DNA of 64,000 bases from ZC4RG25 sp023428365 (GCA_050283925.1 JBNOAI010000010.1:124001-188000); one strand, 5' to 3'; numbered from the stretch's first letter, positions 27,057 through 35,740 are shown. Notes: generated by a model from the letters alone, not told the origin. Program-made: numbers and translations.

Positions 27057-28166
27057 TTACTTCGCGTACAGAGCGTTGCTCTTATCCGTTGCATCCGAGA
27101 TGCGTTGCACTTCGGTGAAGAGGCTGTCAACAAGCGCCTGATCAAGACCGAAGTCCTTCACGATCCAGTTCTTCCAGGCCGGCTGCGCAATATCGGCCAT
27201 TTTCTGACGTTCGGCGGCAGGGAGAATAAAGCACTCCTTGAACCGCTTGCAGGACTCGTTCCATCCATCGATCGACTGCAGGGCGGAAATGCCATGCGCC
27301 AGAGCAATGGATTCCCGGGCCGCCTGGATAATCACCTTCCGGTACTCTTCCGGCAGAGACTGAAGCCACTTATCGCTGACCAGCCAAGCCTGAGAGTTAT
27401 AAACGTGGCCACTGAGCGTCGTAAAACTATTGACTTCCCAGATCTTGAAAAACTTGCTGACGCCCGGTGCGTTGAATTGACCATCGGCAAGACCGGTTGA
27501 CAGCGCGGTTATGACCTCGCCCCACGGCAGCGGCGTTGCCGAAGCGCCTAGAGCACGCATGGTGGCGACGTGGGCTGGGTTTTCCTCCACACGGATCTTC
27601 AGCCCCTTGATGTCATCAGCTGTGCGGATCAGCTTTTTATTGGTGGTGAAAGCAACGAAACCGCCTCCGTCGTCGAACGTACCCAGATAACGCAGACCGG
27701 AGGATTCAACCGAGCCCTTCATGAAATTGGCAAACCACTCGCCGTCGAAGAAGGCGTGAGCGACCTGATAATTCGGGAAAAGGAATGGCGCAGTAATAAG
27801 CTGATACTTCGGATAGAATGACGACATTGCGCCGGATGAAATCACCGTCGACTGCAATAGTTTGCCGTCTTGCGCCTGCTTGCCGGTCTCGACCTCCGAA
27901 CCGAGCTGCCCGCCGCCGAACAGTTGGACTTCAACTTCGCCCTTGGTTCCAGCCTCAACGAGCGACTTGAAATGGGTCAATGCCGGATGCACTTCGTTGT
28001 TCATTTCCTCCGGCAAAAGATGGGCGATTGCCATCTTGTACTTTGCGGCATCGGCAGGCTGCGCAATCAACACACCAGCGATCAATATCCCCGTAAAAAA
28101 AGCCGCAGCGCTGGATGCACAACGTAGACCACTGCCGATAGCGGAACTCAAGACCTGCCTTCTCAT
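27057..28166 (-). CDS. TRAP substrate-binding protein, DctP type (system 2)
   Basis: A 369-residue periplasmic protein. The signal region is long (about 40 residues, hydrophobic part SAAAFFTGILIAGVLIA, cleavage near ADAAKYK). DctP features follow: GGGQLGSEVETGKQAQDGKL and GLKIRVEENPAHVATMRALG, where the Arg in KIRV would hold a carboxylate. GGGGAGAACT precedes the ATG. It is the first gene of the operon and is divergent from an IclR regulator, about 200 bp apart. Confidence 0.92.
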   Translation of the reverse strand: MRRQVLSSAIGSGLRCASSAAAFFTGILIAGVLIAQPADAAKYKMAIAHLLPEEMNNEVHPALTHFKSLVEAGTKGEVEVQLFGGGQLGSEVETGKQAQDGKLLQSTVISSGAMSSFYPKYQLITAPFLFPNYQVAHAFFDGEWFANFMKGSVESSGLRYLGTFDDGGGFVAFTTNKKLIRTADDIKGLKIRVEENPAHVATMRALGASATPLPWGEVITALSTGLADGQFNAPGVSKFFKIWEVNSFTTLSGHVYNSQAWLVSDKWLQSLPEEYRKVIIQAARESIALAHGISALQSIDGWNESCKRFKECFILPAAERQKMADIAQPAWKNWIVKDFGLDQALVDSLFTEVQRISDATDKSNALYAK

Positions 28167-28363
28167 AGTTCTCCCCTTTTTTAACGCCAGAAGCTATGTC
28201 TATTCGGGAGGGCGTCGCAGCGGCTGCGGGAGGATATTCAACACCTCCCACGACGCCCATGGGATAATCGCAAAGGCCCATAATTTGATGCCGCCGCAGC
28301 AGTCTCAAGATGAGTTGAGCCGTTCCATAATTGCGGAATAAATTGCATTGTTATAGAAAGACT

Positions 28364-29254
28364 ATGCGCAGTATTTTAGCCCGTCAAGCACAACATCCGT
28401 GCTCAGAGAACTCCGTGCCGAGAGTCCGATCAAACACTTCCCGCCGATCTCGCACCAGCGGCATCGACCGCACGATCGAGATTATCGACCACATGGTCCG
28501 CTATGGTGCGCAATCGACGACAGCAGAACTCGCGCGCGCCTTGGACGCGCCGACCTCGACGATCTATAAAATCGTTGAGGAACTGACGGAGCACGGCCTT
28601 CTTGTCCGCGACAGTTCAGGTGGTGCTGCCCTGGGGCCTCGGCTGATGTATTTTGGCCTTGCATGCCAGGACAGCATGCCGTTCATCGGCGTCGCCAACA
28701 AAGTGATACGTACATTGAGTGCGGAGGTCGGCGAAAGCGTCCAACTCTGCGGCCGCGATGACAATATGATGGTCGTGATCGCCATGGTCGAAGGCCCGGG
28801 ATCATTCGTCGTATCCTCTCGCGTCGGTTCACGCGTGCCGCTGAATTGGACGGCATCTGGCCGCCTGCTGACAGGCCACCTGTCGGATGGGGCGCGGCGC
28901 TCCCTCTACGCGCGCGCCTGTCTTCCCTCCCCGACAGGACGTGCAGAAACCGATCCGGTTGTGCTGGCAGCCGAGTCCCGCCTGGTACTGGAGCGGCGAT
29001 GCAGCATCCAATTGGGGGTGTCGGACTATGCGCTGGCCTGTATTGCTGCTCCAATCGTCAATCCCGTCGGTGAGTGCGTTGCCACTATAAGTATCGTGTT
29101 GCCCGAGCGGCGGGCGATTAGAAATTCCAGTTCCTATATCGAAGCCGTTCAGGTCGCCGCCCGTGAGGTCGAAGGCACCGTTGGCTGGTCCAGCGTCGAC
29201 CTTCAGAAAGCGGCTTCGGGCAGGCGGAAGAAGCAACGTACGGTCAACGTCTGA
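28364..29254 (+). CDS. IclR family transcriptional regulator
   Basis: A 296-residue regulator. A winged helix-turn-helix lies at about residues 25-85 (STTAELARALDAPTSTIYKIVEEL), then the IclR effector domain with GVSDYALACIAAPI. The ATG at 28364 is used; an in-frame TTG at 28331 is weaker. Divergent orientation to the second TRAP operon suggests it controls that operon. The C-terminus is basic (GRRKKQRTVNV). Confidence 0.9.
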   Translation: MRSILARQAQHPCSENSVPRVRSNTSRRSRTSGIDRTIEIIDHMVRYGAQSTTAELARALDAPTSTIYKIVEELTEHGLLVRDSSGGAALGPRLMYFGLACQDSMPFIGVANKVIRTLSAEVGESVQLCGRDDNMMVVIAMVEGPGSFVVSSRVGSRVPLNWTASGRLLTGHLSDGARRSLYARACLPSPTGRAETDPVVLAAESRLVLERRCSIQLGVSDYALACIAAPIVNPVGECVATISIVLPERRAIRNSSSYIEAVQVAAREVEGTVGWSSVDLQKAASGRRKKQRTVNV

Positions 29255-29256
29255 TG

Positions 29257-29330
29257 AACGCGCACCATTTCCGCGATATGTTGGCTTTTCAGGAAATCAT
29301 GACCGGTAGGAGCCTCGAGCTGTGCCGCAA
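29257..29330 (+). pseudogene. C-terminal scrap of a tyrosine integrase
   Basis: The translation HFRDMLAFQEIMTGRSLELC lines up with LFRDLLASQEIMTDKILTLC of the integrase at 6874 and with LFRDLLESQEAMTRRVLELC of the relic at 31418. Only about 25 codons remain, and the catalytic residues are gone. It begins right after the IclR stop. Confidence 0.65.
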
Positions 29331-29340
29331 CGCCCACAGC

Positions 29341-29783
29341 CGAGGCATTCGCCCAGGCGGCATGATACGCCACCAACTGTCAATCGGCCCTTTAACTGCG
29401 GTTGGATGTCAAGCGTCGAGCCGGGCACCTCTTCTTCACTTCACTTCTTCATCCCACATCCTTTTGTTCGATTGGGGCCATCCTTCCCTCCCGGTCTGCT
29501 CGAACGTCTCGTCTTTGCGCGCATTTGCGCGCCCCTTGCGGGCTTGTCCTTGATGGCCGTGAGCACGATGACACGCTGATCTCCGCCGGGGTCAAGGTCC
29601 TTTCCGAGGTCTGCGCCTCATGATCGTGTGCGGGGTAGGTTCATCACCGTGCGGAACGAGGTCCGAGAACGCCGTCAGCCGATTGATCGAGGTCACCGGC
29701 ACCACCGTCCCGGCAGGGATTTCGCGCCAGCCGTGTTCAGGCCGGATAGGTTGAAGTTCAGAGTTCCGTGTTCTTGTCGTTCA
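29341..29783 (-). mobile_element. probable 3' noncoding end of an IS110/IS1111-type element
   Basis: There is no gene-like frame here. The stretch lies directly downstream (minus strand) of a partial IS110 transposase. In IS1111-type members of the family, the long 3' noncoding part holds the bridge RNA. The outer boundary is not determinable; the integrase scrap sets a limit at about 29330. Assignment is an inference from position. Confidence 0.4.
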
Positions 29784-30311
29784 TCAGACTTTCACCGCCG
29801 TGCCCCAGTCGAATTCGGTGCCGTCGATCCAGATGCAGTGCAGGATGATCGCCAGCTTGCGCGCGATCGCGACCTTGGCCTTCTTCAGGCCGACCCGCTT
29901 CACAAGCCGCTGTCCCCATGTCTGCAGCGGTGAGATCCGCTTCGTGCGGTGGATGAGGACGCTTGCCGCCTCGAACAGATAGCTGCGCAGCAACCGATCG
30001 CCCCATCGCGAGATGCGTCCGGTGATGTCGAGCTCGCCCGATTGTTTGCGCCGCGGCGTCAAGCCGAGATAGGCGCCGACACTTGTTGCCGACTTGAAGC
30101 GGGATGGATCATCGAGGGTGTGGCGGAATGTGAGCGCCGTCACCACACCGACACCCGGTACCGTCATCAACCGCCGCGTCGTGTGGTCCGACTTGGCGTG
30201 CTCACGCACCCGCGCGTCCAGCTTGGCCTGCTCGTCCGCGACGCGCTCGTGCACCGTCAACAGGCATTCGATAATGCTGCGCAATGCGCCTTCACCGGAG
30301 AGCTCGCGCAC
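29784..30311 (-). pseudogene. IS110-family transposase, C-terminal half
   Basis: About 175 residues match the second half of IS110/IS1111 transposases (transposase_20 domain): MTVPGVGVVTALTFRHTLD, VGAYLGLTPRRKQSGELDIT and WGDRLLRSYLFEAA. The catalytic Ser region lies in this part. The N-terminal DEDD half is missing: upstream of about 30311 the frame runs into another IS110 copy. It was probably interrupted by, or recombined with, that copy. Confidence 0.8.
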
Positions 30312-31288
30312 GCCCACGCGACGCGAGCCATCTTGTTGGCCAGCGCGACGGCGACGACTTTGGATGGCTTCCTTGCCAACAGCTTCATGAGCCAAGGATG
30401 CTTGCCGGGGTGCGCACGTGCGTGGCGTATCACGGTGGTCGCACCGACCACAAGCAGGCGCCTCAGATAACGGTCACCCTGCTTGGATATTCCGCCAAGT
30501 CGCTGCTTGCCGCCGGTCGAGTATTGGCGCGGCACGAGGCCGATCCAGGCAGCGAATTCGCGCCCCGATTTGAAAGTGGACGGATCGGTCACGGTTGACG
30601 CAATTGCGGTGGCCCCGATAACGCCGATTCCGGGCACGCTCTCGAGTCGTCGGCTTGCGTCGCTTGCCCGGTGTCGAGCATGAATGGCGCGCTCCAGCGT
30701 AGTAATTTGGTCGCCAATAGCTTTCAGTTGCCCGACGAGCGGCATGAGCGCTTTCCGCATCGTCTCGGGCAGGTCGTACTGTTCCGCCTCGTCGGTGACG
30801 ATGGCAACCAGAGCCTTGACGCCATCGACGCCGTGCGGCGCGACGAGACCAGCCTCGGCCAGATGTGCTCGCAAGGCGTTGATGAGCTGGGTTCGCTGGC
30901 GAACAAGAAGATCGCGCGCCCGGTGCAGCATCAGCGAAGCCTGCTGCTCGATCGTCTTGACGGGCACGAAGCGCATGCTCGGACGCGTCACCGCCTCGCA
31001 GATCGCAGCGGCATCGGCAGCGTCGTTCTTCGATCGTTTGACGTAGGCCTTCACGTAGCTCGCCGGCATCAGCCGAACCGTGTGCCTGAGCTTCGTCAAC
31101 TCTCGTGCCCAATAGTGTGCCGTGGCGCACGCCTCCATGCCAACGAGGCAGGGCGAAAGCTTGCGGAAGAACGCGATCAGCTGGCTGCGCCGCAGCTGTC
31201 GTGTGATAACGACCTCACCGGTGGCATCGACGCCGTGGATCTGGAACACGGTCTTGGCGAGATCAATGCCGATCGTGGTAGCTTGCAT
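30257..31288 (-). CDS. IS110-family transposase (chimeric C-terminus)
   Basis: About 343 residues from the ATG at 31288. The RuvC-like DEDD part shows TIGIDLAKTVFQIHG, GMEACATAHYWA and KNDAADAAAICEA. The transposase_20 part has VPGIGVIGATAIAS and GLVPRQYSTGGKQRLGGIS. The last 15-20 residues after NKMARVAWA are unlike the family and come from the neighbouring IS110 relic, so the true end is lost at about 30312. It sits inside a sequence related to the integrase gene, whose homology resumes near 31414. Confidence 0.82.
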   Translation of the reverse strand: MQATTIGIDLAKTVFQIHGVDATGEVVITRQLRRSQLIAFFRKLSPCLVGMEACATAHYWARELTKLRHTVRLMPASYVKAYVKRSKNDAADAAAICEAVTRPSMRFVPVKTIEQQASLMLHRARDLLVRQRTQLINALRAHLAEAGLVAPHGVDGVKALVAIVTDEAEQYDLPETMRKALMPLVGQLKAIGDQITTLERAIHARHRASDASRRLESVPGIGVIGATAIASTVTDPSTFKSGREFAAWIGLVPRQYSTGGKQRLGGISKQGDRYLRRLLVVGATTVIRHARAHPGKHPWLMKLLARKPSKVVAVALANKMARVAWACASSPVKAHCAALSNAC

Positions 31289-31413
31289 GTGGACGGCCCC
31301 CTCATTGTGAATCGTTCTCCAACAATCACCCTTTGGCACATTCGATGCCGGGAGCGGGCGCCGTCCACCTCATCAGTTTTCGACGCCGGTTGTCATTCTC
31401 GCGCGGGCCTGTT
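31289..31413 (-). mobile_element. 5' noncoding end of the IS110 element
   Basis: This runs from the transposase start to the point where integrase homology resumes. GTGGACGGC at 31289 and GCCGTCCAC at about 31364 are inverted copies and could form a long-range stem. In IS110-group elements this end encodes the bridge RNA, so a structured RNA here is possible. The exact terminus is unclear. Confidence 0.45.
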
Positions 31414-31417
31414 CACA

Positions 31418-32361
31418 CCGTGGTTGAAATGAAGTGGCGCCTGAACACCCACCTGAGTGATTGGAAAAAGCGGACCATCACCAGCCTGACACGTTCCGAA
31501 TGCCGCGCCAGGCACGATCACATCACTGCCAAGGTCGCTGCTGCCTACAAGGACCAGAAAGGGAAGAAGAAGAACTACGACGGCAAGCGCACCGCCAATC
31601 ACGTGATGAAGGAGCTCAAATGGGCGTTCAACTTCGCCGCCACCCTTTGCGAAGACGACGAGGCCATGCCCGGCAATCCTGTAGCGGCCGTCACCATGCA
31701 CAAGCAAAGAGCCGCGAACCGTTCGTTGGCTTTTGACGAACTTCCCGAATGGTAGAGCAAGATCCAAGTGCTATCAAATCCGCTGCGCCGCGCAATGCAC
31801 ACTCTGGGTATCCTCAGCGGTCTCCGCCCAGGTGTACTGGTTGCCATTCGCCGCGACTGGATCGACCTGGACAAGCAGGTGATCAATGTGCCCTTCACCC
31901 ACATGAAGTCGAACAAGCCTTTCGCTCTGCCGTTGTCCAACTACATGTGCGACGTCGTCCGCACTGCCATCACCATTGGCGATCTGACCTTCCCCGACAC
32001 CGAATGGCTTTTCCCCACCCGTTCCAAGGACGGCCAGCAGGTCATCGCAACGCAGGTCTGGAAGGAGAAGTCCGTTCCCAGTGATACCGGCCATATTTTA
32101 CGCCATACCTATCGCACGATCGCGGAGACCACCGCCATCCCGCCATCGCACCCTCGTCTCCTTCTCGATCACGCGCTCGGCGGGATGGACAATGTGTACG
32201 TCGACAAGACCCAACTCTTCCGTGACCTGCTTGAATCTCAAGAAGCCATGACGCGGCGTGTTCTCGAGCTGTGCAAGGCCTCCCCACCCGCCCAGGCCAA
32301 GCGCGGCAAGCGCGCAAGGGCTGGTAAGATGAGACTGCTTGCAAACTCCGTAGCGCAATAG
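31418..32361 (+). pseudogene. tyrosine integrase, 5'-truncated, internal stop
   Basis: It is a close relative of the integrase at 6874 from residue about 133 onward. It starts VVEMKWRLNTHLSDW, has an in-frame TAG at 31753 where the intact copy has WWSK, and then runs to 32361 with SGLRPGVL, HILRHTYR and NVYVDK all kept. The 5' third was removed by the IS110 element on its left. The stop and truncation mean it is not functional. Confidence 0.9.
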
Positions 32362-32366
32362 AAATA

Positions 32367-32389
32367 GGGCCCCGGCATCGCCGGGGCCC
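32367..32389. terminator. strong hairpin after integrase relic
   Basis: GGGCCCCGGC and GCCGGGGCCC form a perfect 10-bp stem with loop ATC between the convergent integrase relic and the HTH gene. It lacks a long T run on either side, so termination is likely but not certain. Confidence 0.6.
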
Positions 32390-32407
32390 TAAACTCTTAG
32401 GCTTGCT

Positions 32408-32659
32408 TCAGCGTGTTGACTGCATGAGCCACGCAATCACATAGGAGCGAGGGTAGACCACCCTCCCACGCTTGCCACCTGCGCCACCGTCAATCTTGCA
32501 GTAGCGTGGTCCACGGCCTTCACCGCGCATCCGTTCCAACGATCGTGGCGACAAACGCGCCAGATCCGCCGCCTCTTTGGTGGTGAGGAACACCACCTCT
32601 TCCTGCGACGCCCTTAGGCGCGCCGCCTCGTCCAGGCCGATGTCACGATCTTCGCGCAT
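32408..32659 (-). CDS. AlpA/excisionase-like helix-turn-helix protein
   Basis: An 83-residue protein from ATG 32659, with GAGGA 5 bp upstream. The centre FLTTKEAADLARLSPRSLERMRGEGRGPRYCKI is a MerR/AlpA-type DNA-binding domain, followed by a short wing ending RGRVVYPRSYVIAWL. Such proteins act as excisionases or island regulators beside integrases, and it faces the integrase relic convergently. Confidence 0.8.
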   Translation of the reverse strand: MREDRDIGLDEAARLRASQEEVVFLTTKEAADLARLSPRSLERMRGEGRGPRYCKIDGGAGGKRGRVVYPRSYVIAWLMQSTR

Positions 32660-33464
32660 CGTGTCCTCGCCAGCGTCAAGTCCCGACAGCAAGACCTGCA
32701 CCTCCATTCTCCACGCGATACGACCCACGCGGACCCTGCAATTCACACGACAAAGAGCCGCAAGATGCCCGTCGGCCCGGGCGATCGACTAAAAGTCCGT
32801 CGGCTTCACACCGTGAGCAATTGGCCTTCCGCAAACCTCAAGGGAACCGTAGAGCTCCCTCGTATGTAACTGTGAACATATCGCGAACAAATCAACAGTC
32901 GTCTGCAGATTTTTTTTGCCAATAGTAATTGATGAGATCCGGGCATCCGATCGCATTGTTCTGGGGTCGGTTTGCCGCCTAGCCCAGCAAATGCCATCGG
33001 CCAACGCCGGGCACCACGACCCTATTGGTTGGCCATGGGTTCACAGGCCTTATCTCCCCTACGTATTTGCTGCCACGACGGGCAAACGTGATCCAGTTGA
33101 GGGTAAGTGCCCAGCGACGGCTCAGCTCAACTTCGCGGCCGTCGCCGGCGCTGCCGCAGGTGGCTGACGATCCGGATAAAGCTCGAGACAGTCGCAAGGC
33201 GTGTAATACACCTTGCGCCCCTTGCCGCGCAGGCTGTCGTAAACCGAGTTGTGCGCTGCTGCCGCGCGCTGCGTGGCGCAACTGTCCTCGAGCTGCGTCG
33301 CCAGGGGACGGAAGGATTTGGTCGCCGTATCAACGACGCGCGGCGGCGTAGGGGTCGGGGTGAACAGGGCGCATCGCCCAGGTGATCACCGAGGGCGCGC
33401 TACGCAAGGCCAAGTGGGCAGCACGGCATGCGCGGCGCAAGGCTGCCAATCCGGGAAGTCCTCC
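32660..33464. other. mostly non-coding stretch with a coding scrap
   Basis: No complete gene is seen. On the minus strand, 33122-33386 holds an open frame without start ending TAAKLS; it reads like the C-terminal end of a secreted protein (VVDTATKSFRPLATQLEDS, then KVYYTPCDCLELYP). It is probably the tail of a broken gene of unknown function. Confidence 0.4.
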
Positions 33465-33668
33465 ATGAGCATGCTCGATACGGTGAGTTGGGAAGAAAAG
33501 ATGCTGGCCGCGCACCCGATGATGGAGCGGGCAGCGACGCTGCCGGAGGGCGATCCGAAGGCGAGGGAGCTGTTGCAGGCATCACGGATACTGCTCAGCG
33601 GTGACCCGCCGAAGGACGGATTATCCGAAGCCAATCCACCCGAACGTTCAACAGAAGAAGGATCATGA
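33465..33668 (+). CDS. hypothetical small protein coupled to HD-domain gene
   Basis: A 67-residue acidic protein (MSMLDTVSWEEKMLAAHPMM at its start) that I do not recognise. It is predicted helical at residues about 8-45, with a polar Pro-rich tail. Its stop overlaps the ATG of the next gene by 4 bp, which favours real translation. No membrane segment is visible. Confidence 0.5.
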   Translation: MSMLDTVSWEEKMLAAHPMMERAATLPEGDPKARELLQASRILLSGDPPKDGLSEANPPERSTEEGS

Positions 33669-34348
33669 CCTTGCACAATGTGCTGAAGGCCGCGCACCAA
33701 GCCGCGGTATGGCATGCAGGCCAGCGCCGGAAGGGTGCGAAGCAGGAACCGTATATCAACCACCTGCTGGAGGTTTCGCAACTCGTCGCAAGTTCACCGG
33801 AAGGCCGCGGCGACGAGAACGTCATCATCGCGGGGCTGCTGCATGATGCGATCGAAGATCAACGGATCTCGGCTACGACAATCGCCGAAATGTTCAACCG
33901 GGACGTGGCCGATCTGGTGCTGGAAGTGACCGACGACAAACGTCTCAACAAACTTGTTCGTAAGGATCTGCACATCATCAATGCATGGCTCTTGCAAAAG
34001 TTCGAGGAAGCGGCGACACGAGCGATGCGACCATCATCCCCGTTCAGTGGAAACCCGATCGCTATGGGCGTGTCGTGGCCCGGCTCGAAAACCATGGCCG
34101 CGATGTTGGGAAAATCTGATTTTGGAAGGATTGGGCCGGGCTTACCATGGCCGCAGCCCGCGTCTGTCATGGTATGCTGCTGCTGTGTCACACCCCGTCA
34201 GCTGACGTTTCCCAAAAACGACAAGCCCGACTGCGAAGCACCCGCAGTCGGGCTTGTCGTTTTCAAGCAAGAAGGTCGCGGAACGCTCGCCAGCCGCGAA
34301 CGTTCATTACGCGATGACGACATCATCGAGATGACACTAACACCATGA
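33665..34348 (+). CDS. HD-domain phosphohydrolase-like protein, broken C-terminus
   Basis: Residues 1-97 match small SpoT-like HD proteins: HAGQRRKGAKQEPYINHLLE, then AGLLHDAIED with the metal-binding HD pair, then EVTDDKRLNK. The family normally continues with a basic segment and another helix. Here the frame passes at about 33958 into unrelated DNA that includes a nuclease relic and a terminator hairpin. The last 130 residues are therefore junk translation. The metal site is kept, but a functional enzyme is doubtful. Confidence 0.65.
   Translation: MTLHNVLKAAHQAAVWHAGQRRKGAKQEPYINHLLEVSQLVASSPEGRGDENVIIAGLLHDAIEDQRISATTIAEMFNRDVADLVLEVTDDKRLNKLVRKDLHIINAWLLQKFEEAATRAMRPSSPFSGNPIAMGVSWPGSKTMAAMLGKSDFGRIGPGLPWPQPASVMVCCCCVTPRQLTFPKNDKPDCEAPAVGLVVFKQEGRGTLASRERSLRDDDIIEMTLTP
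34027..34200 (+). pseudogene. thermonuclease-like (SNase) remnant
   Basis: Frame at 34027 reads TIIPVQWKPDRYGRVVARLE and GRDVGK, then a stop. A shifted frame continues LILEGLGRAYHGRSPRLSW. Together they give the C-terminal half of staphylococcal-nuclease-like proteins (YGR...DVG..LI.EGLARPYHG). A one-base shift near 34112 and loss of the N-terminal half make it inactive. Confidence 0.7.
34214..34263. terminator. long palindromic terminator
   Basis: A stem of about 20 bp (AACGACAAGCCCGACTGCG and its complement CGCAGTCGGGCTTGTCGTT) is flanked by A and T runs, so it can stop transcription from both directions. The same GACAAGCCCG core type recurs in the hairpin at 35741. Confidence 0.85.
34280..34304 (+). 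promoter_or_regulatory. EcfG-type general stress promoter
   Basis: GGAAC at 34280-34284 and CGTT at 34301-34304, with a 16-bp spacer, match the alphaproteobacterial sigma-EcfG consensus. The CGTT ends 40 bp before the ATG of the small gene at 34345, which leads into two DUF892 genes. The hairpin just upstream isolates this unit. Confidence 0.75.
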
Positions 34349-34605
34349 CATCGTCGACTAATGAAGGCCAATGGATCGCAGCTCGCGTCTTCGAAAGCGT
34401 GGACGGTGGTCGCCTAGGTTTCACCCCTGATCCGTTGGGATCCAACCTGCCAGCTTCTGCGACATGGCTGTTCAAGCGATCGTTCTTGCTCGCAGCGGAC
34501 CGCAGCGTACCCGCAAACGTACCACCAGAATCCATCCTTCGCGGCATCAGGGACGTTGGGTATTACGTCTGGCGCAAGGGCGCGCCCCACGCGACCAGTC
34601 AATAG
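34345..34605 (+). CDS. hypothetical small protein, likely stress induced
   Basis: An 86-residue protein. Features are a central PDPLGSNLPASATW, a hydrophobic-basic stretch and a C-terminal GIRDVGYYVWRKG; small proteins of this style are common and unnamed in Rhizobiales. It begins 40 bp after an EcfG-type promoter and is followed after 44 bp by a DUF892 gene. No signal peptide or membrane helix. Function unknown. Confidence 0.65.
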   Translation: MTSSTNEGQWIAARVFESVDGGRLGFTPDPLGSNLPASATWLFKRSFLLAADRSVPANVPPESILRGIRDVGYYVWRKGAPHATSQ

Positions 34606-34649
34606 TTTTTTGCCTTACGCCTTTCAACAAAACACAATCGGAGCCTTGC

Positions 34650-35183
34650 ATGGAAACGCTGGACCAACTGTTTGAAGAGACGACCCGCGACATCTATTAC
34701 GCTGAAAAGAAGATACTGAAGGCACTGCCGAAGATGGCAAAAAAGGCAAGTTCCCCGAAGCTTGCCAAAGCGTTCGAAATGCACATCGCGGAAACGGAAC
34801 AACACGTCGAGCGGTTGGATCAGATTTTTGAACTCCTCGGTAAGGCCGCTCGCGGCAAAACCTGCCCGGCCATCGATGGTATCATCGAAGAGGGCGAAGA
34901 AATTATGAAAGAAGTCAAGGATCCAACGGTGCGGGATGCCGGCATGCTGGCCGCGGCTCAGGCTGTAGAGCATTACGAAATCACGCGCTATGGAACGCTC
35001 AAGTCTTGGGCCGGTAAGCTTGGCATGACCGACGCTGTCAAGCTGATCGATGCGACTCTGAAGGAAGAAAAGGCCACTGACGTCAAGCTGACAGATCTCG
35101 CGGAAAGTGAGATCAACATTGAGGCTGGCGAGGAGGACGATACGTCGGCCTCGAGAAAAACAGCGGGTGGCCGTCGTTCCTAG
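34650..35183 (+). CDS. DUF892 ferritin-like protein (YciE/YciF family)
   Basis: A 177-residue all-helical protein. It starts METLDQLFEETTRDIYYAEK and carries the metal-ligand pattern E..Y..E with HIAETEQHVERL and AVEHYEITRYGTL. DUF892 proteins have a ferritin-like four-helix bundle and are stress induced; their reaction is unsettled. It is the second gene of an EcfG-promoted unit. The tail after about residue 160 is acidic then basic. Confidence 0.92.
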   Translation: METLDQLFEETTRDIYYAEKKILKALPKMAKKASSPKLAKAFEMHIAETEQHVERLDQIFELLGKAARGKTCPAIDGIIEEGEEIMKEVKDPTVRDAGMLAAAQAVEHYEITRYGTLKSWAGKLGMTDAVKLIDATLKEEKATDVKLTDLAESEINIEAGEEDDTSASRKTAGGRRS

Positions 35184-35197
35184 TTCTCGGAGGTCTC

Positions 35198-35707
35198 ATG
35201 AGTGATACCCAAGAGTGGATCATGCAATGGGTGCGAGATGCGCATGCCATGGAAGAGCAGGCGATCACGATGCTGACCGCACAGGAAAACCGCTTGGAAA
35301 ACTATCCCGAGTTGCGCGCTGCAGTCAGCCGCCACATAAAAGAAACCGAGCAACATGCAAGCCGATTGCGCGCTTATCTTGATAAACGCAACGATAGCAG
35401 CTCGATGTTGAAAGACCTGGGCGCCAAAACAATCGCCGTCGGCCAGAGCCTAAGTGGGCTGTTCGCCGGTGACGAAGTGATGAAGGGTCTGCTGGCAAGT
35501 TACACTTTCGAGCACATAGAGATCGCGTCGTATCGCATCCTCAGGGAGGCTGCCCGTTCGAGCAATGATGCCGAGCTCGAGGCCATTTGCGATCAGAACC
35601 TTGGCGAAGAGCTGGCGACTGCGAAATGGCTTGGGGAGCACATCCCTGCGCTAACCATTCAGTTTCTTGCGCGAACCGAAGCGGGGAGCAACGCGGCAAA
35701 GCGTTAG
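35198..35707 (+). CDS. DUF892-like ferritin-fold protein, diverged copy
   Basis: A 169-residue helical protein starting MSDTQEWIMQWVRDAHAMEE. It keeps the second and fourth helix ligands (RHIKETEQHASRL, YTFEHIEIASYRIL, and E-E in NLGEELATAKWL), but the sequence differs a lot from its neighbour. It lies 14 bp behind the first DUF892 gene with GGAGG upstream, so they share a transcript that ends at the hairpin at 35741. A heterologous pair is possible. Confidence 0.88.
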   Translation: MSDTQEWIMQWVRDAHAMEEQAITMLTAQENRLENYPELRAAVSRHIKETEQHASRLRAYLDKRNDSSSMLKDLGAKTIAVGQSLSGLFAGDEVMKGLLASYTFEHIEIASYRILREAARSSNDAELEAICDQNLGEELATAKWLGEHIPALTIQFLARTEAGSNAAKR

Positions 35708-35740
35708 AGACTCTGGAAACGGAGCCCTCAGGTTCAAATG

